DNA of 64,000 bases from Paenibacillus sp. NAIST15-1 (GTDB taxonomy: Bacteria; Bacillota; Bacilli; Paenibacillales; Paenibacillaceae). A program made the translations under genes and the position numbers. Below, piece after piece: positions 1 to 8,125 of this stretch. The stretch is taken from contig NZ_BBYF01000011.1 in NCBI RefSeq assembly GCF_001894745.1, positions 62,001 to 126,000 of the forward strand, in the 5' to 3' direction. How positions within the stretch are numbered: position 1 is the stretch's first letter; every line of letters starts with the position of its first letter. Below the pieces are notes generated by a model. That model was not told the DNA's origin. It searched no databases and saw nothing but the letters and a program-made list of their open reading frames with translations.

Positions 1-262
1 CCTGAAGGAACTCCATTAGCCATTCCTGTTGGATTACACTCAGGCTGGAGCCGATCTGAACGGCAAACTGAAGCTTAATGCCGCCGTTCTTCAGCTTAGC
101 AGACCAAGACTCTGTCAACTGCTCTAATGCATTCACGATGGAAATCAAATAAGGATCAGTAACTTCAATAGCTTCATTACTTTCATTATTTTCATTACAT
201 TCGATCCCGACTGATGTCTCAGCCCCGACATCCTTTTGATCAACCTTCCGCTTCATCATCAT
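1..262 (-). CDS. hypothetical protein, 3' end cut by window edge
   Basis: The reading frame opens with three consecutive ATG codons (262, 259, 256) just after an AAAGGAG ribosome site and stays open to the left edge, giving about 87 residues. The spacing favours the second or third ATG. The N-terminus is polar and acidic with an Asn/Glu-rich run, followed by a segment reading like a helical domain (LISIVNALEQLTESWSAKL). It begins 45 bases after the SufR-like regulator gene and is probably in the same operon. I do not recognise the family. The missing C-terminal part would be needed for any assignment. Confidence 0.6.
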   Translation of the reverse strand, partial: MMMKRKVDQKDVGAETSVGIECNENNESNEAIEVTDPYLISIVNALEQLTESWSAKLKNGGIKLQFAVQIGSSLSVIQQEWLMEFLQ

Positions 263-307
263 TCTCCTTTCCCCAGCAAGCTGCAACCACGCTAAATCCA
301 TTCATGC

Positions 308-1006
308 TCAGATGCCTGTATCCTTACATTCCGGTTCAGACAATTCACACAGTTCCCCTGGATCCGGCTCAGCGATACGGAACATACATCTCGTGTCACC
401 TTCCACAATACTTTCTGTCCGGTCAACATCCGCTTGAAGCACCGCGGCAAACATCGACTGCTCGCATCTGCAAGGAGAACCGAATTGAACCGCAACTTGG
501 GAGATCGGGCAGTTGGCCTCTTCCAGCCAATAGCTGCCATCCTCACATCTTCCCCATCTAACCATGTAGCCTTCCTTGTCCTGTAATGCTGCTAATGCAC
601 AGATTCTCTCCTCTAAGCTTGCTTGATTCAATAACGGAGCATATCGCTTCTCCAACTTCTGCCTGCGATAATGGAATAGCTGCTCCACCGTATCTTCACC
701 GGATCGCTCCTGCAATTGCTCAAGAATATCGATGATCAGCGCATCATATGCACTGACGAACAACATGCTTGCCTTGTCAGCCAGACTATACTCATAGGTA
801 GGTCTTCCTAGCTGCTGACGAATCAGATGAGCATGTACATACCCGCCCTTTTGCAGCGCATATAAATGCCTGCGAACAGCTATAGCCGTCAGTTGAAGAT
901 GTCCCGCGATAGCTGGCACCCCGACTGTTCCTTGCTGCCTCAAAAACAATAAAATATTCCGACGGGCTGGATGATTAATCATATTGGCTTGCTGCGTAAT
1001 CGTCAT
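308..1006 (-). CDS. SufR-like winged-helix transcriptional regulator with C-terminal cysteine cluster
   Basis: A 232-residue protein with an N-terminal winged helix-turn-helix of the ArsR/DeoR type (HPARRNILLFLRQQGTVGV, then a recognition-helix region around LTAIAVRRHLYALQ). The C-terminal part holds cysteines in the order found in SufR-like proteins: RC...NCPISQVAV...PCRC...TRCMFRI. In that family the cysteines bind an iron-sulfur cluster and control Fe-S biogenesis or related genes; that role is inferred here. The start has a GGGAGG ribosome site. A CxC pair stands where one cysteine is usual, so the ligand set may differ. It probably regulates its own operon with the partial gene downstream. 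Confidence 0.75.
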   Translation of the reverse strand: MTITQQANMINHPARRNILLFLRQQGTVGVPAIAGHLQLTAIAVRRHLYALQKGGYVHAHLIRQQLGRPTYEYSLADKASMLFVSAYDALIIDILEQLQERSGEDTVEQLFHYRRQKLEKRYAPLLNQASLEERICALAALQDKEGYMVRWGRCEDGSYWLEEANCPISQVAVQFGSPCRCEQSMFAAVLQADVDRTESIVEGDTRCMFRIAEPDPGELCELSEPECKDTGI

Positions 1007-1210
1007 CGTCCAGCCTCCCTAACTCGAAGGTGCTGCTGGTCTATCATTTTCCTTTGTCCCAATTCCACCATCTCCTTATCCTTCGGTCTGGAACAGCGGT
1101 TTGAGTTCCTATGGATGCACGTATAGTATAGAAAACATTTTGCCTTGGATCAACTTTGTTTCCGCAAACAATTATACCCCCTGCTTTAATGCCCTCTTTT
1201 TTGACATACG

Positions 1211-1240
1211 AAAAAAACCAGCGGAATAAATCCGCTGGCT
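1211..1240 (-). terminator. rho-independent terminator of nagE
   Basis: On the minus strand an 8-bp stem (CCAGCGGA pairing with TCCGCTGG, 5-base loop) is followed by seven T residues, about 50 bases after the nagE stop. Confidence 0.85.
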
Positions 1241-1287
1241 TTCTGCCTTGCCATCATGCCTATGTGACAGTGCCTATTGAACACTGC

Positions 1288-2739
1288 TTACAGCTTTTTA
1301 ATTTCTTCCTTCAAGAGCTCGGACTGCGTTCCGAATACAACTTGAACGTTACCCTTGCCAAGCTTCATGACGCCAGCTGCACCGAGGGACTTCAGACCAG
1401 CTTCATCCACTACGGAATCATCCTTCAGCGTCAAGCGAAGGCGCGTGATGCAGGCCTCATTGACAATGATGTTGTCTTTGCCGCCAATCATCCCCAGCAC
1501 TTTCACAGCCTTCTCTTGCAGTGTTGCATTGCCGCCGCCAGCTTCAGTCTTGGCGCCTTCGCCTTCAACGTCATCTTCACGTCCAGGCGTCTTCAGGTTC
1601 AATACCTTGATGAGGACGCGGAACAAGACGTAGTAGACAACGAAGTATACAAGACCTACAGGGATAAGCATCAGTGGCTTAGTCGCAAGCGGGAAGTTCA
1701 ACACATAGTCGATAAATCCTGCCGAGAAGCCGAATCCAAGGCGTACGCCGAGCGTTGCCATGACGAAGCCGGAAATACCAGCCAAGATTGCGTGAACGAC
1801 GAACAATACAGGCGCTACGAACATGAACGCGAATTCAATCGGTTCTGTAATACCTGTCAAGAAGGATGCAATCGCGGTTCCGACGAAGAGCGATGCAACC
1901 GCCTTGCGCTTCTCTGGCTTCGCTGTATGAATAATAGCGAGCGCAGCACCCGGAAGCGCGAACATCATGATCGGGAAGTAACCTGTCATAAATCCGCCAG
2001 CTGTCATGTCGCCATGGAAGAAGCGAGCGATATCGCCGCGCCATACTTCGCCAGCTGCGTCCGTGAATGTTCCAAGCTGGAACCAAGGAATTGCATTCAA
2101 TACATGGTGCAAACCAAACGGAATGAGAAGTCGGTTCGCTGTCAGGTACACCCCGGAACCAACCGCACCAAGCGATACGATCCAGTTGCCGAAGGAATCA
2201 AGCGCTGTTTGGACTGGACCCCAGACGATACCGAATGGAATCGCAATCAAGATCATCGTAGCTGAAGTGACAATCGGCACGAAGCGTTTGCCGCCGAAGA
2301 AGCCGAGCCAATCTGGAACCTTGATATTATGATATTTGTTGTACATGAAGGCTGCAATGGAACCAGCCAAGATACCTCCGATAACCCCCATGTCCAGCTT
2401 CATATCAGCTGGAATGAATGTAAAGGCTGCCGGAATCTTTGTCAGCACTTTCAGCAAAATCATATGTGCGATAACTGCTGCCAGAACAGCAACCGCGTCT
2501 GCGGCAAAGCCTATCGCAACCCCGATTGCGAACAATAGTGCTAGGTTATCAAAAATTGCAGATCCGCCTGCATCAAGGAATGGGGCGATGTATTGGTTCA
2601 AGAACCCGCCGACCGTATCCCCCAAGTGAAAATCTTTCACATAGTCAATTTGACCGAAGCGAAGCAGAATCGCCGCCGCCGGCAGAGTTGCAACCGGAAG
2701 CATCAATGCACGACCAATTTTTTGCAAAAAGGCTAGCAT
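1288..2739 (-). CDS. nagE: PTS system N-acetylglucosamine-type EIICB
   Basis: A 483-residue membrane permease of the glucose/GlcNAc PTS family. It has an N-terminal IIC domain of about 380 residues with many membrane segments and the family motifs ITEPIEF and GLHHVLN. The linker motif LKTPGRED joins it to a C-terminal IIB domain whose phospho-accepting cysteine is Cys430 in ACITRLRL. No IIA domain is attached, so phosphate should come from the free IIA protein at 6185-6667. The IIC sequence is closer to NagE than to the PtsG-type protein at 17.2 kb. The start follows AAGGAGG. Expression is probably set by GlcT acting at the RAT/terminator at 2847-2934. The specificity for GlcNAc is a family inference. 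Confidence 0.85.
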   Translation of the reverse strand: MLAFLQKIGRALMLPVATLPAAAILLRFGQIDYVKDFHLGDTVGGFLNQYIAPFLDAGGSAIFDNLALLFAIGVAIGFAADAVAVLAAVIAHMILLKVLTKIPAAFTFIPADMKLDMGVIGGILAGSIAAFMYNKYHNIKVPDWLGFFGGKRFVPIVTSATMILIAIPFGIVWGPVQTALDSFGNWIVSLGAVGSGVYLTANRLLIPFGLHHVLNAIPWFQLGTFTDAAGEVWRGDIARFFHGDMTAGGFMTGYFPIMMFALPGAALAIIHTAKPEKRKAVASLFVGTAIASFLTGITEPIEFAFMFVAPVLFVVHAILAGISGFVMATLGVRLGFGFSAGFIDYVLNFPLATKPLMLIPVGLVYFVVYYVLFRVLIKVLNLKTPGREDDVEGEGAKTEAGGGNATLQEKAVKVLGMIGGKDNIIVNEACITRLRLTLKDDSVVDEAGLKSLGAAGVMKLGKGNVQVVFGTQSELLKEEIKKL

Positions 2740-2846
2740 ATGTCGTTCCTCCTTGTGGTGAATAAGTAAAGTATGGATAAAAGGTCAAAAATTTATGCTA
2801 TGACCTGTCATCTCCTCCGTCAAAATGTAAGCGCATTAGAGAATAT

Positions 2847-2934
2847 AAAAAAGGCATGAGCTTGCGACGGGACGACATCCAAAAAATTAGATGTTATCCC
2901 CCAGCAAGCTCATGCCTAGTCGAACTAGTAACAC
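2847..2934 (-). promoter_or_regulatory. GlcT ribonucleic antiterminator (RAT) overlapping a terminator, nagE leader
   Basis: Read on the minus strand, GTGTTACTAGTTCGACTAG followed by GCATGAG (2934-2909) forms a small hairpin of the kind bound by GlcT; it closely resembles the Bacillus subtilis ptsG RAT as I recall it. Its 3' half is also the first arm of a perfect 14-bp terminator stem (2904-2917 with 2852-2865) followed by six T residues. RAT and terminator are therefore mutually exclusive, the standard design of BglG/SacY antitermination. It begins only 13 bases after the glcT stop, so it also lies at the end of the glcT message. Confidence 0.88.
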
Positions 2935-2946
2935 GCTTGTCCAGCG

Positions 2947-3804
2947 TTATTCTGAGTCTTTATGAAATAAACGATATAAATGCATTGCGATGTACGCCGT
3001 TTCATCTTCGGGTATTTCGATCTCCAGCTTCTTCGACATCAAGTCCGCACATTTCTGTGCGACACTAAATTCGTAAGGCGCCATTTCCTTCAAGTTGTCT
3101 CGGAATGGATTCTTCGTGGCATCACCCTGGCGAATTCGTTCCATCGCAAAGCGCAAATGCGTAATTAATCGTAAATAATCAATGCTATCCTTCGGAATGA
3201 CCCTGCCCCGCTCGCGTTCGATGAGAGCGACCAAATCCTTCAGAAGATGATTGTATTGAACAAAGTTCCCGACAGGGACATGGGCAACCGCAGACTGAAT
3301 ATGGATCGTCAAGAAACCAATCTCATCCTCCGGCACCTCTACATCAAACGTCTTATTAATCAGCTCAGCTGCTTGAGACGCGAGTTCGAATTCCTTCGGG
3401 TTCAATGTGCGAATCTCCCATAGAAACGGATTCTCAATCGCTATATTGTTGCGGAGACGATAAAGCGCATATTCGATATGGCTCGGCAAAGCGAGATGAA
3501 TATGCTCGTTCAAATCCGGCGTCAACTGCTCCGATACGATCGAAATAATCTTCTCCGAAATGACAATGACTTCAGGATCAATTTGACCAAGCAGCATCTG
3601 ATACTGCGATAAATGCTGTTTGTCCTCGATCACAAAGGTCTTCTCGATTCGTGTATCACTCGTCTCCAAAGAACCTCCGGGTTTTGCCCCAAAGCCGAGC
3701 CCTTTCCCCATAAGGATGGTTTCTTTGTTAGCCAACACATCGTTTGCCAATACGACATTGTTGCTTAATGACCGTACGATTTCAAAGCGACGTTGTTCTG
3801 ACAA
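2947..3804 (-). CDS. glcT: PTS-controlled transcriptional antiterminator GlcT (BglG family)
   Basis: A 285-residue protein when started at the TTG at 3804, which lies 6 to 7 bases after GAAAGGAG; this matches the family length, whereas the longest open frame adds 24 residues without support. Residues 7-60 form the RNA-binding CAT domain (IVRSLSNNVVLAND). Two PTS regulation domains follow, with conserved histidines His101, His103 and His168 in PRD1 and His216 and His275 in PRD2. The protein would bind the RATs before nagE and before the IIA-HPr-EI operon, preventing termination when sugar is present. Phosphorylation by the glucose/GlcNAc permease controls GlcT in relatives. It lies between the two sets of genes it should control. 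Confidence 0.9.
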   Translation of the reverse strand: MSEQRRFEIVRSLSNNVVLANDVLANKETILMGKGLGFGAKPGGSLETSDTRIEKTFVIEDKQHLSQYQMLLGQIDPEVIVISEKIISIVSEQLTPDLNEHIHLALPSHIEYALYRLRNNIAIENPFLWEIRTLNPKEFELASQAAELINKTFDVEVPEDEIGFLTIHIQSAVAHVPVGNFVQYNHLLKDLVALIERERGRVIPKDSIDYLRLITHLRFAMERIRQGDATKNPFRDNLKEMAPYEFSVAQKCADLMSKKLEIEIPEDETAYIAMHLYRLFHKDSE

Positions 3805-3849
3805 AGTAAGGCTCCTTTCCCCTGAGCGTACACATGGAAGATTACGTTT

Positions 3850-3863
3850 TGGAAACGTTTTCG
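3850..3863 (-). promoter_or_regulatory. candidate CcpA cre site in glcT leader
   Basis: TGGAAACGTTTTCG matches 12 of 14 positions of the cre pattern TGWAARCGYTWNCW. It lies just downstream of the glcT promoter, a usual place for CcpA roadblock repression. Confidence 0.45.
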
Positions 3864-3887
3864 ATTCGTGCGTCAACTACAACATTC

Positions 3888-3916
3888 ATTCTAGGTGAAT
3901 CTACATTCAATGTCAA
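3888..3916 (-). promoter_or_regulatory. SigA-type promoter of glcT
   Basis: On the minus strand TTGACA (3916-3911) and TAGAAT (3893-3888) are separated by 17 bases, about 85 bases before the glcT start. It is one of the clearest promoter matches in the window. Confidence 0.75.
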
Positions 3917-4054
3917 CGAATAAATCTAATTTTGTCGAATATGTAGAATTATTGCAGAATATTATTTATTTGTAATTTTATTGACACATATGTAAACGAT
4001 GAGGTAGCCGGGAAAGGAGCTTATCCTCACCCGACTGCAACACATTCGTTACTA

Positions 4055-5788
4055 TTAGATAGACATTTCTTGAACTGCCGATACACGGTCAACGACCATA
4101 ACTTGAATCTCTTCAGCCGTCTCCAGCATCAACGCTTCTTCCGCTAGCTTGCGCATCTCTTCACGGTTCAAGCGGCTCAGCAGTACACGTACTGGAAGTA
4201 CAGAGCTTGCACTCATGCTGAATTCATCAAGACCAAGACCGAGCAGGATCGGAACAGCCTTCAGGTTGCCAGCCATTTCACCGCACATGCCAGCCCACTT
4301 GCCTTCTTTGTGCGCAGCATCGATAACCATCTTGATCAAGCGCAGTACTGCTGGGTTGAATGGCTGAGTCAAGTGGGATACTTGCTCATTCATCCGGTCA
4401 GCAGCCATCGTGTATTGTACCAAATCGTTCGTACCGATAGAGAAGAAGTCAACTTCCTTCGCCAATTGATCTGCAATAATCGCAGCAGCAGGTACCTCGA
4501 TCATCATGCCGACTTCCATCTCTTTATTGTACGCAATGCCTTCTGCATCCAGCTCTGCTTGCGTCTCTGCCAGAATCGCATTTGCTTCGCGAAGCTCGCT
4601 CAGCGTAGAGATCATTGGGTACATCAGCTTGATGTTGCCTTTGGCGCTTGCACGAAGGATCGCACGAAGCTGTGTCTTGAACAGATCTTTACGATCCAAG
4701 CATAAGCGAATCGCACGGTATCCAAGGAATGGGTTCATTTCCTTCGGAAGCGGCAAGTAAGGCAGCTCCTTGTCCCCGCCAATATCCAATGTACGGATCA
4801 CGACTGGCTTCTCCGTTCCAAGTGTTTCACATACGGCAACATAAGAGTTGTATTGTTCCTCTTCAGATGGGAAGTTGTCACGACCCATGTACAGGAATTC
4901 TGTACGGTACAAGCCTACACCCTCAGCACCGTTGTTGCGTGCGCCAAGCGCATCTTGCGGGTTGCCGATGTTTGACACGAGTTCAACCTCATGGCCATCA
5001 GCTGTGATCGAAGGTTTGTCTTTGTACAGCTTCATCTCTTCCTGACGCTTCTCGAACTTCACCTTCTTCTCTTGGTAAGTTGCAATCGTATCCGAATCTG
5101 GATTGATCAGGATAATGCCGCTTGAACCATCGAGAATGATCATGTCGCCGTTCTTCACTGTAGATGTAGCGTCCTGCAAGCCAACAACCGCAGGGATCTC
5201 CATCGAGCGCGCCATAATAGCCGAGTGGGAAGTACGACCGCCAATGTTCGTCGCAAAGCCTGCTACCTTGCTGCGATCCAGCTGGGCTGTATCGGAAGGA
5301 GTCAAGTCATGCGCGAAGAGCACAACTGCCTCTTCGAAGTCATTCAGAGAAACAGATTTCTTGCCGGACAATAGACCGAGTACACGCTTGCTCACATCGC
5401 GGAAGTCCGCTGCACGCTCACGCATATATTCACTGTCCATGCTGCTGAAGATGTCGACCAGCTGCTGAGTCACTTCCGAAAGAGCGAACTCTGCATTTAC
5501 CTTCTCACTGCGAACCTTCTCAATCGCTTGCCCAACAAACTCTTCATCTTGCAATACAAGGATATGTGTAGCGAAGATTTCAGCTTGATGCTCGCCTAAT
5601 TTTTTCGCTGTGTCTTCTTTAATCTGCTCCAGTTCGTTCATAGCCTGCTGTACAGCTGTCTGCAAGCGAGTTGCTTCTGCCTGTACATCATCGACCTGCT
5701 TGCGCTCAACCTCAGATGTATCATGCTCCAGGATGAATGCTTGGCCGATGGCATAACCGGATGCAGCTGGAATACCTTGAAGTAGCAT
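4055..5788 (-). CDS. ptsI: phosphoenolpyruvate-protein phosphotransferase, PTS enzyme I
   Basis: A 577-residue cytoplasmic protein that takes phosphate from PEP and passes it to HPr. The N-terminal HPr-binding/phosphohistidine domain contains His188 in GGRTSHSAIMARS; the C-terminal PEP-binding barrel carries GVGLYRTEFLYM, the acidic and arginine motifs around RTLDIGGDKELPY, and CGEMAGN near the end. I chose the ATG at 5788 because GTGGAGG lies five bases before it; a GTG at 5800 is in frame but sits inside that ribosome site. It is the last gene of the IIA-HPr-EI operon, 42 bases after ptsH. Confidence 0.95.
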   Translation of the reverse strand: MLLQGIPAASGYAIGQAFILEHDTSEVERKQVDDVQAEATRLQTAVQQAMNELEQIKEDTAKKLGEHQAEIFATHILVLQDEEFVGQAIEKVRSEKVNAEFALSEVTQQLVDIFSSMDSEYMRERAADFRDVSKRVLGLLSGKKSVSLNDFEEAVVLFAHDLTPSDTAQLDRSKVAGFATNIGGRTSHSAIMARSMEIPAVVGLQDATSTVKNGDMIILDGSSGIILINPDSDTIATYQEKKVKFEKRQEEMKLYKDKPSITADGHEVELVSNIGNPQDALGARNNGAEGVGLYRTEFLYMGRDNFPSEEEQYNSYVAVCETLGTEKPVVIRTLDIGGDKELPYLPLPKEMNPFLGYRAIRLCLDRKDLFKTQLRAILRASAKGNIKLMYPMISTLSELREANAILAETQAELDAEGIAYNKEMEVGMMIEVPAAAIIADQLAKEVDFFSIGTNDLVQYTMAADRMNEQVSHLTQPFNPAVLRLIKMVIDAAHKEGKWAGMCGEMAGNLKAVPILLGLGLDEFSMSASSVLPVRVLLSRLNREEMRKLAEEALMLETAEEIQVMVVDRVSAVQEMSI

Positions 5789-5830
5789 CGGTTCCTCCAC
5801 TCCTTTTTCCGCGTTAATGATTACGTTCTA

Positions 5831-6091
5831 TTAGTCCAATACGGATTCGATTACTGCGCCTACTGCCTCAACTGCTTCAGCAGCCTTATCGCCTTCAGCA
5901 GATACTGTTACTGTGTCGCCAGCTTTCATACCGAGCGTCAATACGCCAGTGATGCTTTTTGCGCTTACTTTGCGGCCGTTGAATTCGATTGTAATTTGCT
6001 CTCCTGCGAATTCAGCAGCTTTCTTCATGATTGCGCCCGCTGGACGAGCGTGGATACCTTGTGGATTTTTAATTGTAAATTGTTTTTCCAT
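5831..6091 (-). CDS. ptsH: phosphocarrier protein HPr
   Basis: An 86-residue HPr. The active-site His14 is in GIHARPA, and Ser46 in AKSITGVLTLG is the expected target of HPr kinase, so the protein can also serve as a CcpA corepressor. A ribosome site AGAGGG precedes the ATG. It lies between the IIA gene and ptsI in one operon; the spacer toward the IIA gene carries a 12-base triplicate repeat. Confidence 0.95.
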   Translation of the reverse strand: MEKQFTIKNPQGIHARPAGAIMKKAAEFAGEQITIEFNGRKVSAKSITGVLTLGMKAGDTVTVSAEGDKAAEAVEAVGAVIESVLD

Positions 6092-6140
6092 TGTTATGCC
6101 CTCTTTTCGGTAATAGTAGAATGTGTTGCTTCTCTCGCTC

Positions 6141-6176
6141 AGAACTTAGTTTAGAACTTAGTTTAGAACTTAGTTC
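6141..6176. repeat. three copies of a 12-base repeat between IIA gene and ptsH
   Basis: AGAACTTAGTTT occurs three times head to tail (last copy one base short), filling the short gap between the IIA stop and the ptsH ribosome site. The units are nearly self-complementary (GAACTTAGTTC), so the RNA may fold. Confidence 0.8.
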
Positions 6177-6184
6177 AAAACCAT

Positions 6185-6667
6185 CTATTTCAATACTACT
6201 TCCATCAATTCATCGGAATCTGCTTTTACATTGCCTGTGTTCGCTTTCAGTTCAGCAACGATGTCACCGTTCGCTACAATAATTGGTGTTACAACAGGAA
6301 GGCCAGCTTCTTTAATTTGTGCAATATCGAACTCGATAAGCGTTTGGCCTTTTTTCACTTTGTCGCCGGATTTCACATGTGGCTTGAACGGTTTTCCTTG
6401 CAAGGATACGGTGTTCACACCGATGTGAACGAGTAGTTCCAAGCCGGATTCATGCGCAAGCACCAAGGAATGATGAGAATCGATCAAATGCACGACATGA
6501 CCGTCGAATGGAGCTATAAATACACCTTCTGTTGGCTCTATAGCAATTCCGTCACCAATAATTTTTTGTGCAAATGCTGGATCTGGAACTTGCTCCAAAG
6601 GTACTGCTTGACCTGTAATCGGTGCTGTAATGGAAATTTTCTTTTTCTTTTTACCAAAACCAAACAT
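6185..6667 (-). CDS. crr: PTS glucose-family IIA component
   Basis: A 160-residue free IIA(Glc) protein. The ATG at 6667 lies 8 bases after AAGGAGG; the longer frame from 6694 has no support. The basic N-terminus (FGKKKKK) precedes the IIA fold, with the helper histidine in DSHHSLVLAH and the phospho-accepting His81 in LLVHIGVNTV. It should donate phosphate to both EIICB permeases of this window (nagE and the ptsG-type gene), neither of which has its own IIA. It is the first gene of the operon crr-ptsH-ptsI and lies behind a GlcT RAT. Confidence 0.88.
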   Translation of the reverse strand: MFGFGKKKKKISITAPITGQAVPLEQVPDPAFAQKIIGDGIAIEPTEGVFIAPFDGHVVHLIDSHHSLVLAHESGLELLVHIGVNTVSLQGKPFKPHVKSGDKVKKGQTLIEFDIAQIKEAGLPVVTPIIVANGDIVAELKANTGNVKADSDELMEVVLK

Positions 6668-6764
6668 ATTGAGTTCCTCCTTGTATTTAACCATGTGAAC
6701 TTTCGTCCGTCATTGTGGTTGTTGTGATAACCGACAAAAAAATCCAATTTCTCTTATGAGAAAA

Positions 6765-6841
6765 TAAAAAGGCATGCGCTAAAGCATGCAGTTCACCCCG
6801 TGAACGGCCGCTTAGCTCATGCCTAGTCGCACTAGTAACAC
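6765..6841 (-). promoter_or_regulatory. second GlcT RAT overlapping a terminator, leader of IIA-HPr-EI operon
   Basis: The minus strand reads GTGTTACTAGTGCGACTAG then GCATGAG (6840-6815), differing from the nagE RAT by one loop base. The terminator pairs AGGCATG.GCTAA with TTAGC.CATGCCT, followed by TTTTTATTTT, with an inner hairpin GTTCAC/GTGAAC. This places the general PTS genes under the same antiterminator as nagE. Confidence 0.88.
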
Positions 6842-6870
6842 GCTAATTTCATGTGTAAAGATTCACACCC

Positions 6871-6900
6871 ATTGTATCATGGTGGTTGCGCGGGATGCAA
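6871..6900 (-). promoter_or_regulatory. candidate promoter of IIA-HPr-EI operon
   Basis: Minus strand TTGCAT, 18 bases, then TACAAT preceded by TG in extended -10 form (TGATACAAT). It would start the transcript about 25 bases before the RAT. Confidence 0.45.
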
Positions 6901-7192
6901 GCGAGCGGACTGTTGGTGAAATCTAGTCGATTCGTCCATCCTCAAGTGGCTGCTGAGTTATGCGGTATCCATAAGATGTGCGTTCTGGATACAAATCATA
7001 CCGTCTGCGATTCGCCATGGTTACAATACAAATATACCCACTATATCCACATTTGCACCACATAATTGGGTGTTTATTTGATGATTACATCATATTGCAT
7101 ATCATACGCAGCACTGGAAAAAACGTTTCAAACCGCATATGACACAAGTTTTCCATTCTTACTCCACCCTTAACATACTTGGGTTTAGCCGA
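6901..7192. other. intergenic stretch without recognised gene
   Basis: I see no gene, RNA or clear terminator between the PTS operon promoter and the end of the deoR gene. The right half is AT-rich, with a loose cre-like sequence near 7120 that is off by one base. Confidence 0.5.
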
Positions 7193-7984
7193 TTACTGTT
7201 CGTCCCCCGCATAATAGCAAGATACCCCCATCTGCTGCAAGGTGCTGACCATATCGTCCGGCAATAGGCTGTCCGTTATGCATCCCGTAAGCCCATCTAC
7301 AGTAGTCACTGTAAATAACGATGCTTTGCCCACCTTCGTATGATCGAATACCGCGAAAGTCTGCTGCGCTTGGCGCATTAGCATGCGGGCCGTCTGGGCT
7401 TCCAGCTCGGAGTATGTGGTGATTCCTTTCGTTGTTGAGAACCCATCTATCCCCATAAACAGCTTCTCAATATTCAAATGTTCAATCGTCCGTTCTGCTA
7501 ATGGCCCGCACAGCTCGAAGCTATTGCTGCGCATTACGCCTCCGATGACAACAACTTGAATCCCCTCACAATCGGACAATTCCATCGCAATATTGACTGC
7601 ATTGGTTACAACGGTAATCCCTTGGCGCTGCTTCAATAACCGAGCCAACAGGAATGTCGTCGTCCCTCCAGTCAAGCAGATGCTGTCGCCTTCTTCAATG
7701 AATTCCAAGGCTCGTCTTGCGATCGCTTCCTTCTCCAGCCACAGCAATTGACGCTTCTCGTCGAAGGAGACTTCTCTTACCGTACCTGGCCCTTCAAGCA
7801 GCGCACCACCAATTGTGCGGATCAGTTCCCCCTTGCGCTCCATGAGATCCAAATCACGGCGGGCCGTAGCTTCCGAACATTCGAACCGATCTATGATTTC
7901 TGATATCGTGATGCGTCCATTCTGCTTCATGACTTGCAGGATTTGCTGGCGTCGCAATTCACCCTTGGATAACGATTCACTCAT
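7193..7984 (-). CDS. DeoR-family sugar-phosphate-responsive repressor
   Basis: A 263-residue regulator. The N-terminal DeoR winged helix reads RRQQILQVMKQNGRITISEI, with recognition helix SEATARRDLDLMERKGEL. The C-terminal effector domain has the family motifs DSICLTGGTTTF, VVTNAVNIA and LFMGIDGFS, which bind phosphorylated sugars. Family members near agaS and aldolase genes repress those genes until a sugar phosphate appears. It probably shares a transcript with agaS (141-base gap) and may act on the palindrome at 9237-9251. The exact effector is not shown by the sequence. Confidence 0.88.
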   Translation of the reverse strand: MSESLSKGELRRQQILQVMKQNGRITISEIIDRFECSEATARRDLDLMERKGELIRTIGGALLEGPGTVREVSFDEKRQLLWLEKEAIARRALEFIEEGDSICLTGGTTTFLLARLLKQRQGITVVTNAVNIAMELSDCEGIQVVVIGGVMRSNSFELCGPLAERTIEHLNIEKLFMGIDGFSTTKGITTYSELEAQTARMLMRQAQQTFAVFDHTKVGKASLFTVTTVDGLTGCITDSLLPDDMVSTLQQMGVSCYYAGDEQ

Positions 7985-8125
7985 AACTTACACTCCATCC
8001 GTTCCATAATCATACCTTTGTCGGGGCTTGCTTCTCTTTATGAAGAAACGCGATCCTAAAGCAAAGGTGCGAGCTGCTATCTGTTCCTGCAACCTTGATG
8101 CTTAGCCTGAACGGCTCGTTCTACT

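Noticed and set aside
1156-2265. Open frame of 369 codons on the plus strand
   Set aside because: It is antisense to the well-supported nagE gene, has no domain features and a Cys/Arg/His-rich composition typical of a shadow frame.
4005-4035. Possible terminator between ptsI and glcT
   Set aside because: Only two 4-bp stems with internal mismatches and no T run; read-through from ptsI into glcT cannot be excluded, but I do not call it.
7120-7136. cre-like sequence near the end of deoR
   Set aside because: The halves are shifted by one base from the consensus and it lies downstream of genes on both sides.
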